A DNA stretch of 64,000 bases, from positions 62,001 through 126,000 of the forward strand of contig NZ_VTUX01000006.1 in the NCBI RefSeq assembly GCF_008370495.1, given 5' to 3'. Both the position numbers and the translations under genes were made by a program. Shown piece by piece: positions 20,519 to 29,600 of this stretch; the first letter of the stretch is position 1; every line of letters begins with the position of its first letter. Under the pieces are notes generated by a model. It saw only the letters and a list, made by a program, of their open reading frames with translations, did not search any database and was not told where the DNA came from. Source of the DNA: Pseudohalioglobus sediminis. GTDB taxonomy: Bacteria; Pseudomonadota; Gammaproteobacteria; Pseudomonadales; Halieaceae.

Positions 20519-21007
20519 TCAGGTAAGCTCGTCGTTCCGCGTAATCATGCGCCTCTTGCCATAGCAGCGCTCATACAATGCCTCGTGGGCAGGATAGGAA
20601 CAGGTATCGGTGCGCTCCGGGTATTCGGCTATCCAGTTGAGCAGCATACTCAGGTTCCTGTCCTGTGCCGCCCTGGAGGAATACTTGTGCGGCTCCCAGG
20701 GGCGACGTCTGGCGTTCTCGATACACACGTCTACCGGAAGGTTCATAAAGATCGCCTCACTTGAGTACGGCCGGGCAACATCAAGCAGATCAGCATAGCA
20801 GCCCTCAATCACCCAGGCCTGATTGGCATCGATAAAAGCTTCGATCTCCGCTGCGGACTCCGGCAGCGGTTTCCTTTCCGGCGGCACTGCCGGCAGCCAG
20901 GCCAGTGTATCGAGGTCGAGATGGGACAAGCCTTCTGTGCTGCAAAGTTTCTTTGCCAGGGTTGATTTACCGGAGGCAGAATTGCCGAATATCAGCACCC
21001 TTTTCAA
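20519..21007 (-). CDS. P-loop nucleoside/shikimate-kinase-like protein
   Basis: 162 aa. Walker A GNSASGKST (8-16) directly follows the first strand, and WVIEGCYADLL fits the 'topology modulation/FlaR' type adenylate-kinase-like P-loop proteins. The arginine-rich ENARRRPWEPHKY region is the probable lid. Substrate unknown. It is a single gene on the minus strand. Confidence 0.78.
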   Translation of the reverse strand: MKRVLIFGNSASGKSTLAKKLCSTEGLSHLDLDTLAWLPAVPPERKPLPESAAEIEAFIDANQAWVIEGCYADLLDVARPYSSEAIFMNLPVDVCIENARRRPWEPHKYSSRAAQDRNLSMLLNWIAEYPERTDTCSYPAHEALYERCYGKRRMITRNDELT

Positions 21008-21082
21008 TCTACGTTCCCCGCAAATACGCGCCTGCGGTTACATCCAGGCCGGGTATCGTGCAGACAAAACAGTGGGATCCCA

Positions 21083-21604
21083 CTATTCACGATCCAGATC
21101 CCACACAAAAAACTGGGTCATTTCACCGTCGTCATCGCGCGTCAGTTCTCCCGCATGCATCCCGGCCTTTAACAGCACTCTGTGAGATGCCTCGTTCTCC
21201 GGCGCCGTGGTGGCAATAATGCGCCGCATGCCATGGACCTGCGCACCATATGCGATGGCGGCGCGCGCCACCTCGGTTGCCAGCCCCTGCCCCCAGAAAG
21301 CCCGCAAGTATGCGTATTTCAGCTCGGTCTGTTGCTGGCCACCGGGGTGAACCAGGCCGCAGAAGCCGATAACACCCGGCTTATCCCGCAACTCAACAGC
21401 AAACATGCCATAGCCGCGCGCTTCATAGTTGCCTTGCGTGACTTGAAGCCAGTTTTCCGCCGCTTCGCGAGATATGGGCGTTCCATCACCAACCCAGCGC
21501 ATGGCCTCGGCATCGCCATAGACGCTCAGCAACGACGCCAGGTCTGAACGGCGCCACCTGCGCACCACTGTGCGCCCGGTTTCGAAGACAATCTCAGCAG
21601 ACAT
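21083..21604 (-). CDS. RimJ/RimL-type GNAT acetyltransferase
   Basis: 173 aa. TGRTVVRRWRRSDLASLLSVYGD opens like RimJ/RimL-group GNATs, and WGQGLATEVARAAIAYG is the acetyl-CoA pocket, followed by NEASHRVLLKAGM. Many such enzymes acetylate N-terminal amines or small molecules; the target here is unknown. It stands alone. Confidence 0.86.
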   Translation of the reverse strand: MSAEIVFETGRTVVRRWRRSDLASLLSVYGDAEAMRWVGDGTPISREAAENWLQVTQGNYEARGYGMFAVELRDKPGVIGFCGLVHPGGQQQTELKYAYLRAFWGQGLATEVARAAIAYGAQVHGMRRIIATTAPENEASHRVLLKAGMHAGELTRDDDGEMTQFFVWDLDRE

Positions 21605-21727
21605 CTATCACCTCCCGTGGCGCCTGAAATCGGTCTCAGGAAGAATAGCAGCTCGAATAAGTTCCGCAGTGAGAAACACCCTGCCCGGTATGGATGGTGG
21701 ACGTAGGCGACAGGCAAGGTGATATCG

Positions 21728-21973
21728 TTAATCTGTAGGCTTCTCCAGCTCCTGCACCAGGTAGCCGATCTCTTCTGACTTTTCCATGAACAGTGCATGG
21801 GCATCAGCCAGGCCCCGGTTATAAAAATACGGGCCCAGTTCCCTGGCCAGGAACTCGATTAAAAACTCGGCCTCGAAACCGCCCAGCTCCCGATCCAACT
21901 CATCGCTGAAGTAGCTCTGCAGTTTACTGACCAGACTGGCTGTCGCGTCTTTGGATAGCGTTATTTCGCTCAT
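21728..21973 (-). CDS. DUF2164 family protein
   Basis: 81 aa. ITLSKDATASLVSKLQSYFSDELDRELGGFEAEFLIEFLARELGPYFYNRGLADA is the DUF2164 pattern. Small, soluble, acidic; no known function. Flanked by about 120 and 80 bases of featureless spacer. Confidence 0.85.
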   Translation of the reverse strand: MSEITLSKDATASLVSKLQSYFSDELDRELGGFEAEFLIEFLARELGPYFYNRGLADAHALFMEKSEEIGYLVQELEKPTD

Positions 21974-22056
21974 TTACGTGGTCTCGATAGCAAAAAACTT
22001 CAGGGATTGGAGGCGACATTCCGGTTGCCGGGGCGCTCGCCTCGCAATAGCACAAA

Positions 22057-22416
22057 TCAACGCCGAAACCCGGCATGAAGAGGAACCACTGTGGCGCCAA
22101 GCGTCGAGAGCACGGCGGAGGCCTGCGCAGAGACCGACCCGAAAACCAGAAACTGCGTAACCGGCGCCAGCTCGAGGATGGGGCCCAGCCTGGGGCCAAC
22201 ACTGTCGAGATGCGACAACATCGCCTCAGAACCCGGGTAGCTCTCGGTGATGTAGCATGTGCCTGTGGCTTCATTCAGAAACCACTCGTATTCAAGGGTC
22301 GAAGGTTCCTCCGACTCTATCGCATCAACCAGCTCTCTCGATAAACGCTTGAATAACGCCAGGCTACCCTGGCCCACATTCAACGTAACCACCATCTTGA
22401 TAAGATCAGTACTCAT
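22057..22416 (-). CDS. Dimeric alpha-beta barrel (ABM-like) protein
   Basis: 119 aa from the ATG at 22416. The pattern TLNVGQGSLALFKRLSRELVDAIESEEPSTLEYEWFLNEATGTCYITESYPGSEAMLSHL resembles antibiotic-biosynthesis-monooxygenase/quinol-monooxygenase-like barrels. The active site is not evident and the family contains many orphans, so function is left open. Confidence 0.7.
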   Translation of the reverse strand: MSTDLIKMVVTLNVGQGSLALFKRLSRELVDAIESEEPSTLEYEWFLNEATGTCYITESYPGSEAMLSHLDSVGPRLGPILELAPVTQFLVFGSVSAQASAVLSTLGATVVPLHAGFRR

Positions 22417-22507
22417 TTCATTCACCGGTATCAGTAGCGAGTTGGTACGCTGGCACAACGTGCCCAGAAGCCCCGGTTGAGCTGCAAGCGAATAGCCTCA
22501 CGTCTTG

Positions 22508-22975
22508 TTAGCTCTCAACATGCTTCAACAACAGCCAGATTCTCTTTCGAACATTAGTCACCCTGACACCCCAGCGATACTTCGGGCTATTACCTACATG
22601 GGGGTAGCGTATCTTGATTTCGTTGAGCTTCTCGTAGATTGAAACAACCAGGGCTTCGGTTTCCTTGCCACCCCAGGCTTCCAGGTCAGTTCCTGCGAGA
22701 GATGGGTATTTCGATATTTTCGATTTCTTGAGCTTGTTGAAATTAAAACCTGCCTTGGCCAGGCGCCTGTACTCAACCACGGATAGCTTATCGACAACAT
22801 CACCCAGCGGGACGCCATCCGACGCCACCATGTCGAGGTAGGACAGGTTATCTTTCAGTTCTCCAACCAGCGCCCGCGAATCGCCCTTTGACTTATTCCA
22901 CCAGGAGGTAATCGACTTCATGGCCGAGCCGCCCGTGGCCAACGCTTTGAGTGCTGTGGGTATGGTGATATCCAT
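22508..22975 (-). CDS. Hypothetical protein (155 aa, basic)
   Basis: I do not recognise a family. The N-terminus is Ala/Thr-rich with no clear signal peptide; the middle has a repeated Lys/Leu pattern (FNFNKLKKSKISKYPS) and the C-terminus is basic (VRVTNVRKRIWLLLKHVES). Base composition is lower in GC than the core genes. The stop codon TAA is itself the start of a TAACAAG motif (22510-22504 on the minus strand), as seen at other gene ends in this region. Confidence 0.6.
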   Translation of the reverse strand: MDITIPTALKALATGGSAMKSITSWWNKSKGDSRALVGELKDNLSYLDMVASDGVPLGDVVDKLSVVEYRRLAKAGFNFNKLKKSKISKYPSLAGTDLEAWGGKETEALVVSIYEKLNEIKIRYPHVGNSPKYRWGVRVTNVRKRIWLLLKHVES

Positions 22976-23132
22976 GATTCTTCTTCTCAGCGATTAACGC
23001 TTTTAACGAGCAAGCCGGCTACGACGTACCGACATCCAACGCCCTGGCTGGCTGACTTGTTGATCATATCAGTACCCCATGATCTTCGATGCGATATAGG
23101 GAGCCACTGCCGCAAGGTGCTTGAATGTTTTT

Positions 23133-23621
23133 TCAGGCCTCGGCACATTGCAACGAGACCTGCTTTGTAGCGTTCGCGACCCACTGAGTACCAGCCTCTT
23201 TAAATCCGAACTTACCGTGAAAGGCGCGAGAGGCCGGATTTAGTGGTTTGATGTTGTACTCGCACGTTATGGTCCCGATGTTGTTCGAACGCGCAAAAGC
23301 AAACAAATCCGCGTACAAGCTGCTACCGACACCCCGGCCCGAAAACTCTGCAGCGACAACTATTCTGTCAATATACAGAAAACTCTGAAACCGGCGACTG
23401 AACCAGTCATAGTTCTCATTTTCGTACGGCACGCCGGCCGGGATAGCAAGCAAGAAAGCCACTACCTCACCTTCGATTTCTGCAACCCTGTTATAGCTGG
23501 AATACTTGTCGAGCAGTCGAAGTCTTTGCAAAGACATTGGGCTGGTTTGCTGTTCTTCAACAGTATTCAGCTTCACGATACGACTAAAATCAGCATCAGT
23601 GGTATCGCGGATAAGCGTCAT
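23133..23621 (-). CDS. GNAT acetyltransferase
   Basis: 162 aa from the ATG at 23621; the longer frame from 23666 adds an unconserved extension. IRDTTDADFSRIVKLN is a usual GNAT start, FSGRGVGSSLYADLFAFA is the acetyl-CoA loop, and LNPASRAFHGKFGFKEAGTQ the end. Substrate unknown. GC is lower than in core genes, fitting an acquired accessory gene. Confidence 0.84.
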   Translation of the reverse strand: MTLIRDTTDADFSRIVKLNTVEEQQTSPMSLQRLRLLDKYSSYNRVAEIEGEVVAFLLAIPAGVPYENENYDWFSRRFQSFLYIDRIVVAAEFSGRGVGSSLYADLFAFARSNNIGTITCEYNIKPLNPASRAFHGKFGFKEAGTQWVANATKQVSLQCAEA

Positions 23622-23708
23622 TAAAATACCTGGCGCCGTACCAAGCTGCGACTGGGAAAACTGCAAGCCTCTGTGACGAACAGAGTGGCGAACGACGTGA
23701 ACATCTGG

Positions 23709-24023
23709 TTATGGTTCTGACGTAAGCATTTCAAAGACTGCAGAGGCCCCGCCTTCCAGGAAAGTGGTCACGACAAAAGGCACAATAGCTCCGATCATTA
23801 AACCCCAGAATAGTGAGAATACCAGTGAGTTCTCTTTTCTTGATTGTGTTGGCCAGATAGATTCCATGTGCATTGCGACAATGATCATTACGAGAGCCGA
23901 CAGCGCGAGAACATAACCGATCACTGCGGAGGCCTGTGATCCGACCATGACCAGGACAGTAAGGGCTAACGCTCCAAGCAAAGAGCGAACCTGGGGCATT
24001 GCAGGGCCCTGGCCTCTAAACAT
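23709..24023 (-). CDS. Small membrane protein (three helices)
   Basis: 104 aa with hydrophobic segments at about 14-30, 33-50 and 68-86. No family recognised. Methionine-rich middle (VMIIVAMHMESIW). Single gene in the accessory region; downstream sequence on the minus strand begins CCATAACC. Confidence 0.6.
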   Translation of the reverse strand: MFRGQGPAMPQVRSLLGALALTVLVMVGSQASAVIGYVLALSALVMIIVAMHMESIWPTQSRKENSLVFSLFWGLMIGAIVPFVVTTFLEGGASAVFEMLTSEP

Positions 24024-24115
24024 ATTGGTATTTACACCACACTAAGGAACCATAGGGCTCGGAGCTCGAGCGTCTCGGGCGTGCAGCCGGAACAATGACC
24101 CAACGACTGCGCTTG

Positions 24116-24715
24116 TTATGTCTTCTTCTTGAACCCAAATCCGGGCGCCTCTTCTTGAGAAAGCATATCCATGAATTTATCAAATCTTCGCTGTCTTGTT
24201 TCGGGCCTCTTTGCCGTTTCAAGCCCATAGGCTATTGCATAACGGCTCGACTTGTTCAGAGTCTCATAGAATTGGCTAATTTGAGAGTTTTCTTGGACGG
24301 CTGCAACAAAATCTTTGGGGACTTGCATTTGACTCGACGACGCGTAGGCATTTTCCCAGCGCCCATCCGCTTTCGCCGCCTCGACATGAGCAAGGCCGGA
24401 TTCTTGCATCCGCTTCTCGCCAATCAATCTTTCCACATGCTCGGTATTTCTCTTTGACCATGCGCTGCCTGGTTTTCGCGGCGTAATTCTCTGCAGATAT
24501 GCTTCATCCCCCAGAGACTTCTTCACACCATCAATCCAGCCCCAGCATAGGGTCTCGAGCACAACATCATTCCAGCTCACACTCTTGACCCCGGATCCTT
24601 TCTTGAAAATTTTCACCCACAGTTCGCTTTTCTTCGCATGATTCTTTCTAAGCCACTGAGCCAGATCCCCGGGAGATTCGAAGGCCGCTATCGTTTCTCT
24701 ATTTGGATCAGGCAT
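24116..24715 (-). CDS. YdeI-like (OmpD-associated) protein
   Basis: 199 aa. The ELWVKIFKKGSGVKSVSWNDVVLETLCWGWIDGVKK segment and YLQRITPRKPGSAWSKRN are diagnostic of the YdeI/OmpD-associated (bacteriocin-protection) family, whose members are implicated in peptide resistance in Salmonella and other species. That role is family knowledge, not shown here. The stop TAA is followed directly by CAAGC, giving another TAACAAG gene end. Confidence 0.88.
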   Translation of the reverse strand: MPDPNRETIAAFESPGDLAQWLRKNHAKKSELWVKIFKKGSGVKSVSWNDVVLETLCWGWIDGVKKSLGDEAYLQRITPRKPGSAWSKRNTEHVERLIGEKRMQESGLAHVEAAKADGRWENAYASSSQMQVPKDFVAAVQENSQISQFYETLNKSSRYAIAYGLETAKRPETRQRRFDKFMDMLSQEEAPGFGFKKKT

Positions 24716-24809
24716 GATTTCTGTCTCTAAAGATCAAACACTACGCACCAGCCTCTTGCGTTTGCACATAAGTGACTGAAGGAAACGTGTTAGAGTATTG
24801 TTGGGTTCG

Positions 24810-25220
24810 CTAATCAAACAGTTTCACCATTGTTGCAAAGCTAAAACCCGGAGGATAGTCATGTAAAACCGCATGCGTTTCATATCCGAATTTCCTATAA
24901 AACGCTTCCGCTTGAAACGTTTCAAGTTTCGCCCTCTTACAGCCGATTGACCTGCCATAGGCTTCTGCCTTTTCCAGCAGTAGCTTTCCATATGCAGTGT
25001 TCCGATAGGGCTCCATCAAGACGATTGAATCTATAACCAACCAGTCCCAACTTTTGAAAGCGACAATTCCACCGGCTTTTTCTTCATTAATTTGGAGTAA
25101 AAATACAAAAGGCTGGAAGCCTTCATTGGGAGCCAGGCGGTCATTTGATGTGCCTAACTGTTTCTCTATCCATTCTACGTGTTGATCAACTGCGTCGCCT
25201 TTGAAAAACTCAATTTTCAT
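24810..25220 (-). CDS. GNAT acetyltransferase
   Basis: 136 aa. PYRNTAYGKLLLEKAEAYGRSIGCKRAKLETFQAEAFYRKFGYETHAVLHDYPPGFS is the acetyl-CoA pocket and end of the GNAT fold, resembling small GNATs often found in mobile cassettes. GC in this part is low (24 of 60 bases in the line from 24781). Its start lies six bases past a GTTAAAT box that could be an attC right-hand core. Confidence 0.85.
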   Translation of the reverse strand: MKIEFFKGDAVDQHVEWIEKQLGTSNDRLAPNEGFQPFVFLLQINEEKAGGIVAFKSWDWLVIDSIVLMEPYRNTAYGKLLLEKAEAYGRSIGCKRAKLETFQAEAFYRKFGYETHAVLHDYPPGFSFATMVKLFD

Positions 25221-25226
25221 GCTTGC

Positions 25227-25341
25227 ATTTAACTCCGATGAGCACAGGAGGCATCAAACATCGGCTTGGTTAAGTCGATGACTTTAGTGTTTTTTGAAAG
25301 ATCACTGTCATGCCAGGTCCGCGTACTTTGACTTGTTAGGT
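25227..25341 (-). repeat. attC-like recombination-site candidate
   Basis: Reading on the minus strand, ACCTAACAAG (from 25341) follows the GFA gene's stop by ten bases, and GTTAAAT (ends 25227) precedes the next start by six. These fit the RYYYAAC and GTTRRRY ends of integron attC sites and the spacing of about 115 bases is plausible. The inner L boxes are not clearly complementary, so this is degenerate or coincidental. Confidence 0.35.
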
Positions 25342-25350
25342 GGTAGCATC

Positions 25351-25752
25351 TCAATCCGGCAACCCCTCGAACTTTGGCAATGACTCCGACCCTGTATCCC
25401 AAACCGCTTTGCTAGATGTAAAGATGTGAGCTGTTGGCAGCATGGAGACTTCCGTGTCCAGACACCCGGCGGGAATGACCAGCAGACCTTCGCCATGAGT
25501 GCCTGGTAATGCTGAACCACAAACCTTACAAAAACTCTTGCTGTGTCGAGTACCTGGAAGCGTAAAGGTAGTCACAGAATCAGAACCCGACAACCAGGTT
25601 ACCTTTGCCGACTGAGAGAACAAATTTGCCGCATGAGCAGAGCCGGTGTCCTTTTGGCAGTGCTGACAGTGACACAGGTAAAAGCTGTCGAACTCCCCCT
25701 GCACTTCAAATTTCGCACTGCCACAAAGACAAGAACCAAAGTAAGCAGTCAC
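25351..25752 (-). CDS. GFA-family zinc protein (second copy)
   Basis: 133 aa from a GTG at 25752, with GGAAGGGAG just upstream. Zinc cysteines in GSCLCGSAKF, CHCQHCQKDTGSAHAANL and FCKVCGSAL. The CQHCQKDTG pattern is the core GFA motif. It is not a close duplicate of the GFA gene at 17433. It lies between two attC-like boxes in the accessory stretch. Confidence 0.87.
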   Translation of the reverse strand: MTAYFGSCLCGSAKFEVQGEFDSFYLCHCQHCQKDTGSAHAANLFSQSAKVTWLSGSDSVTTFTLPGTRHSKSFCKVCGSALPGTHGEGLLVIPAGCLDTEVSMLPTAHIFTSSKAVWDTGSESLPKFEGLPD

Positions 25753-25944
25753 GGGCTCCCTTCCTCTATGGCTTGTAGGTGACGCACGCATAAAGTTCCA
25801 GACTGAGACGGCGCCAATTCGTCCGCAAACTTGCTGCACTGCGACTCTCTACAGTCCGTGCAGCAAAGTGATTTACTTTTGGTACCCATTTAGCCATAAC
25901 TTTGAAACACCCCGCCTGCCCCTGGTGCAGCCTGTCCATGCTGG

Positions 25945-26298
25945 TCAAGCGGCACTGCGCTCACCTGCCAACCCTCTGTGCGCGGCAACACCGAACACAC
26001 CAATGGCCCCGAGCATAGTCATTAGTAGCGCCTGATCAGCGGGCAGCCGAAATGAACCGCCTGTGGTGGCTGCGAGTAACCCCAAGGCTGCAGCGAGCAT
26101 GGCGAGAATGCCGCCGACAAGGGCAATGCCGCGCGCAGCTTGCTGTATCGGGCGATAGTACGGACTTGCAGCAACAAAAAGGCCTGCGCCCAGAAATACG
26201 GCACCCCACATGCCAGGTCCGAGTGTCTTTGCGGATAATCCGGCAGCTGCCAGGCATGCCAGCGCGAACAGCACAGTGCTTATTGAGCCGGGCTTCAT
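25945..26298 (-). CDS. Small integral membrane protein (four helices)
   Basis: 117 aa with four hydrophobic segments (about 5-22, 28-45, 56-75 and 85-103). GIALVGGILAMLAAALGLLAATTG and LPADQALLMTMLGAIGVFGVAAHR are Ala/Gly-rich helices. No named family. On the minus strand GTTAGGT (26309-26303) ends five bases before the ATG, matching the attC right-hand core GTTRRRY. The 192 bases downstream hold no convincing gene. Confidence 0.65.
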   Translation of the reverse strand: MKPGSISTVLFALACLAAAGLSAKTLGPGMWGAVFLGAGLFVAASPYYRPIQQAARGIALVGGILAMLAAALGLLAATTGGSFRLPADQALLMTMLGAIGVFGVAAHRGLAGERSAA

Positions 26299-26592
26299 GG
26301 TGACCTAACAGCCACTTACCGGAACACAGTCTTCGAAAAGACGCTTTGACGCAGCCGGTGCATATTCCCATCCTTTGAAATAATCCATCACAACAATAAT
26401 TTACCACTTCACCACCCATGTGCCAGTTTTGTCCCCGTGAAAGGCGGGATTTGTGCCGCAGGGGCTGGCATCCGCTGATGCCGGGACCTCCAGCCGGCTG
26501 CTGGCCGTACTCTTCAACAAAAAGGCAATGGGCGCACTTTCCCATATGTGGGGCGTCATCAGCCCGCTAGACGATTGACGGTGCACTGATAT
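26299..26592. other. Gene-poor stretch before dnaE2
   Basis: About 290 bases without a supportable gene. It contains the GTTAGGT box at 26303-26309 and a 61-codon minus-strand frame (26401-26586) that looks like the 3' remnant of a cassette or chance. No terminator or promoter is clear apart from the dnaE2 signals starting at 26593. Confidence 0.4.
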
Positions 26593-26625
26593 TTGACCAA
26601 ATCATAATACTGTATAAATATACAG
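26593..26625 (+). promoter_or_regulatory. SOS promoter/operator of dnaE2
   Basis: CTGTATAAATATACAG at 26610-26625 is an exact CTGT-N8-ACAG LexA box. TTGACC at 26593-26598 is a good -35 element; the -10 must fall inside the operator. The box ends three bases before the ATG, leaving no room for a ribosome-binding site. Confidence 0.85.
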
Positions 26626-26628
26626 TAT

Positions 26629-29600
26629 ATGCCAACCTACGCCGAACTCCACTGCCTGAGCTGTTACAGCTTCCTGCGCAGCGCCTCGCACCCCCACGAA
26701 CTGGTGGAGCGTGCGGCGCAGCTGGGTTATGCAGCGCTGGCGATCACGGACGAGTGCTCGCTGGCGGGCATCGTCAAGGCGCATGTGGCCGCAAAGGCAG
26801 CCGGGCTGCAGCTGATTGTGGGCAGCGAGTTCACCCTGGAAGAAGGCATACGCCTGGTGGCGCTGGTGCCGTCACGGGCCGCCTACAGTGAACTGTCCGG
26901 GCTGATCAGCATGGCCCGGCGGCGCAGCCCCAAGGGGGAATACCGTGCCACCCTGCGCGATGTCATCTTCCACCTCAAGCGCTGCCTGCTTATCTGGCTG
27001 CCCCGCGGCAGCGAAGACCATGACCGCGCCTATGGGCAGCAGCTGGCGCGGCTGTGCAAGGGGCGCCTGTGGCTGGGGGTCAGCCACCTGCTGGGCAACG
27101 ATGAGGCCGAACATCTGCGGCGCGCCTGTGACCTGGCCGGCGATCTGGGCCTGCCGATGGTGGCCTGCGGTGATGTACGCATGCACACGGCTTCGCGCAA
27201 GCCGCTGCACGACGTGTTTACCGCCCTCCACCACAACACCAGCATCGCCCAGCTGGGTCGCCGGCGCCTGGCCAACAGCCAGCAGCACCTGCGCAGCCTG
27301 GACAAAATCGCCCGCCTCTACCCGCCGGCGCTGCTGGCAGAGAGCCTGCGCATCGCCAGGCTGTGCGACTTCAGCCTGGACGAACTGCGCTATGAATACC
27401 CGCAGGAGGTGGTGCCCGAGGGGCACAGCGCCAGCTCCTACCTGCGTGAGCTGGTGGCCGCAGGCGCCGAACGGCGCTGGCCGGGGGGCGTGCCGGCGGC
27501 CGTCCGCCAGCGTATCGACCGGGAGCTCGAACTTATCCGGGAAATGCACTACGAGTACTACTTCCTCACCGTGTACGACATCGTCGACTTCGCCCGCTCC
27601 CGCGACATTCTCTGCCAGGGCCGCGGGTCCGCCGCCAACTCGGTGGTGTGCTATTGCCTGGGCATCACCGAAGTGTCGCCGGAACAGATCTCCCTGCTAT
27701 TCGAGCGCTTTATCTCCAAGGAGCGCGACGAGCCGCCGGATATCGACGTGGACTTCGAGCACGAGCGCCGCGAGGAGGTCATCCAGTACATCTACCGCAA
27801 ATACAGCCGCCGGCGCGCGGCCCTGGCCGCCACGCTGATCACCTACCGCGCGCGCAGCGCCGTGCGCGACGTGGGCAAGGCCCTGGGGCTGGACCAGACA
27901 TTCGTGGATGACCTGGCCAAATCCATGGCCTGGTGGGATCGCACCGCCGACCTGGCCAAACGCTTCGAGGAACACGGTGTAGCCGGCCACAGCCAGCAGG
28001 CGGAGCTGTTCTACGCCCTGGTGCAGCAGATACTCGGCTTCCCGCGCCACCTGTCCCAGCACGTGGGCGGCTTCGTCATCACCCGCAGCCCCATCTCCAC
28101 CCTGGTGCCGGTGGAGAACGCCAGCATGGCGGATCGCACCGTGATCCAGTGGGACAAGGAAGACATCGAGTCGCTGGGCCTGCTCAAGGTGGACATTCTC
28201 GCCCTGGGCATGCTCTCCGCCATTCGCAAGAGCCTGCACATGGTCAATCGCTACAACCCTGCCATCGCCACCATCAGCGACATTCCCAAAGAGGACGCCG
28301 CCACCTACAGGATGCTGCAGCAGGCGGATACGGTCGGTATTTTCCAGATCGAGTCGCGGGCGCAGATGACCATGCTGCCGCGGCTCAAGCCCGCCTGCTT
28401 CTATGACCTGGTGATCGAGATCGCCATCGTGCGCCCGGGGCCGATACAGGGCGACATGGTGCACCCCTACCTGCGCCGCAAGCAGGGCAAGGAAGCCATC
28501 ACCTACCCCAGCGAAGAGATAAAAGGCGTACTGGAAAGCACCCTGGGCGTGCCCATCTTCCAGGAGCAGGTAATCAAGCTGGCGATGGTGGCGGCGGGGT
28601 TTTCCGGCGGTGAAGCCGACCAGCTGCGCCGCGCGATCGCCAACTGGGGGCGGCACAGCCGGCTGCTGGAGTTCGAGCAGAAGCTGACCGAAGGCATGAT
28701 CGAGCGCGGCTACGATGCGGATTTCGCCCGCCGCCTGTTCAACCAGATCAAGGGCTTTGCCGGCTATGGCTTTCCCGAGTCCCATTCCGCCAGCTTTGCC
28801 CTGCTCGCCTACGTGTCCGCCTGGCTCAAGCGGCATCACCCGGCAGCGTTCTTCGCCGGGCTGCTCAACAGCCAGCCCATGGGCTTTTACAGTCCCTCGC
28901 AACTGCTGCAGGACGCCAGGCGCCACCACGTCAGCGTGCTGCCCGTGGACGTGAACCAGAGTGACTGGGATCACCTGCTGCTGGACGGCCCGGACGCCGC
29001 CCGCAGCCCCATCCTGCTCGGCCTGCGCCTGGTAAAGGGGCTCAGCCGCGAGGGTGCCCAGCGCCTGGTGGAGGCCCGCCGCCGGGCGCCGTTTCGCCAG
29101 ATCAGTGACCTGCGCCGCCGGGCGCAGCTGGACAAGCGCGACATGGAAGCCCTGGCCGACGCCGACGCCCTGGCCTCCCTGGCCGGGCACCGCCACCAGT
29201 CCCAGTGGCAGATCATGGCCCTGGAAGAGGCGCGCCCGCTGCTGCAGGACGAACAGTACCAGGGCGCGCGCTTTTTCAACGATGGCGTGCAGCTACCCCC
29301 GCCGGCGGTGGCGGAAGAAGTCCTCTCGGACTATCGCGCCACTGGGCTGACCCTGCGCCCGCACCCCATGAGCCTGCTGCGCAACCAGGCGCCCTTCAAC
29401 CGCTGCCTGCGCCAGGTGGACCTGGCCACACTGGGCAACAACCGTTTCGTGCGTATCGCCGGGCTGGTCACCTGCCGGCAGCGCCCGGGCACCGCCTCAG
29501 GCGTGCTGTTCCTCACCCTGGAAGATGAGACCGGCAACAGTAATATCGTGGTATGGAAGAGCACCCAGGCGCACTTTCGCCAGGCGCTGATGTCGGCGCA

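Noticed and set aside
22504-26309. Intact mobile integron
   Set aside because: No intI, attI or promoter was found and inner attC boxes are not complementary; kept only as a cassette-like hypothesis.
26401-26586. 61-codon minus-strand frame upstream of dnaE2
   Set aside because: No family, no ribosome site and no partner; could be a cassette remnant but cannot be supported as a gene.
27697-29196. 499-codon minus-strand open frame
   Set aside because: Antisense to the dnaE2 polymerase core; no recognisable domain.
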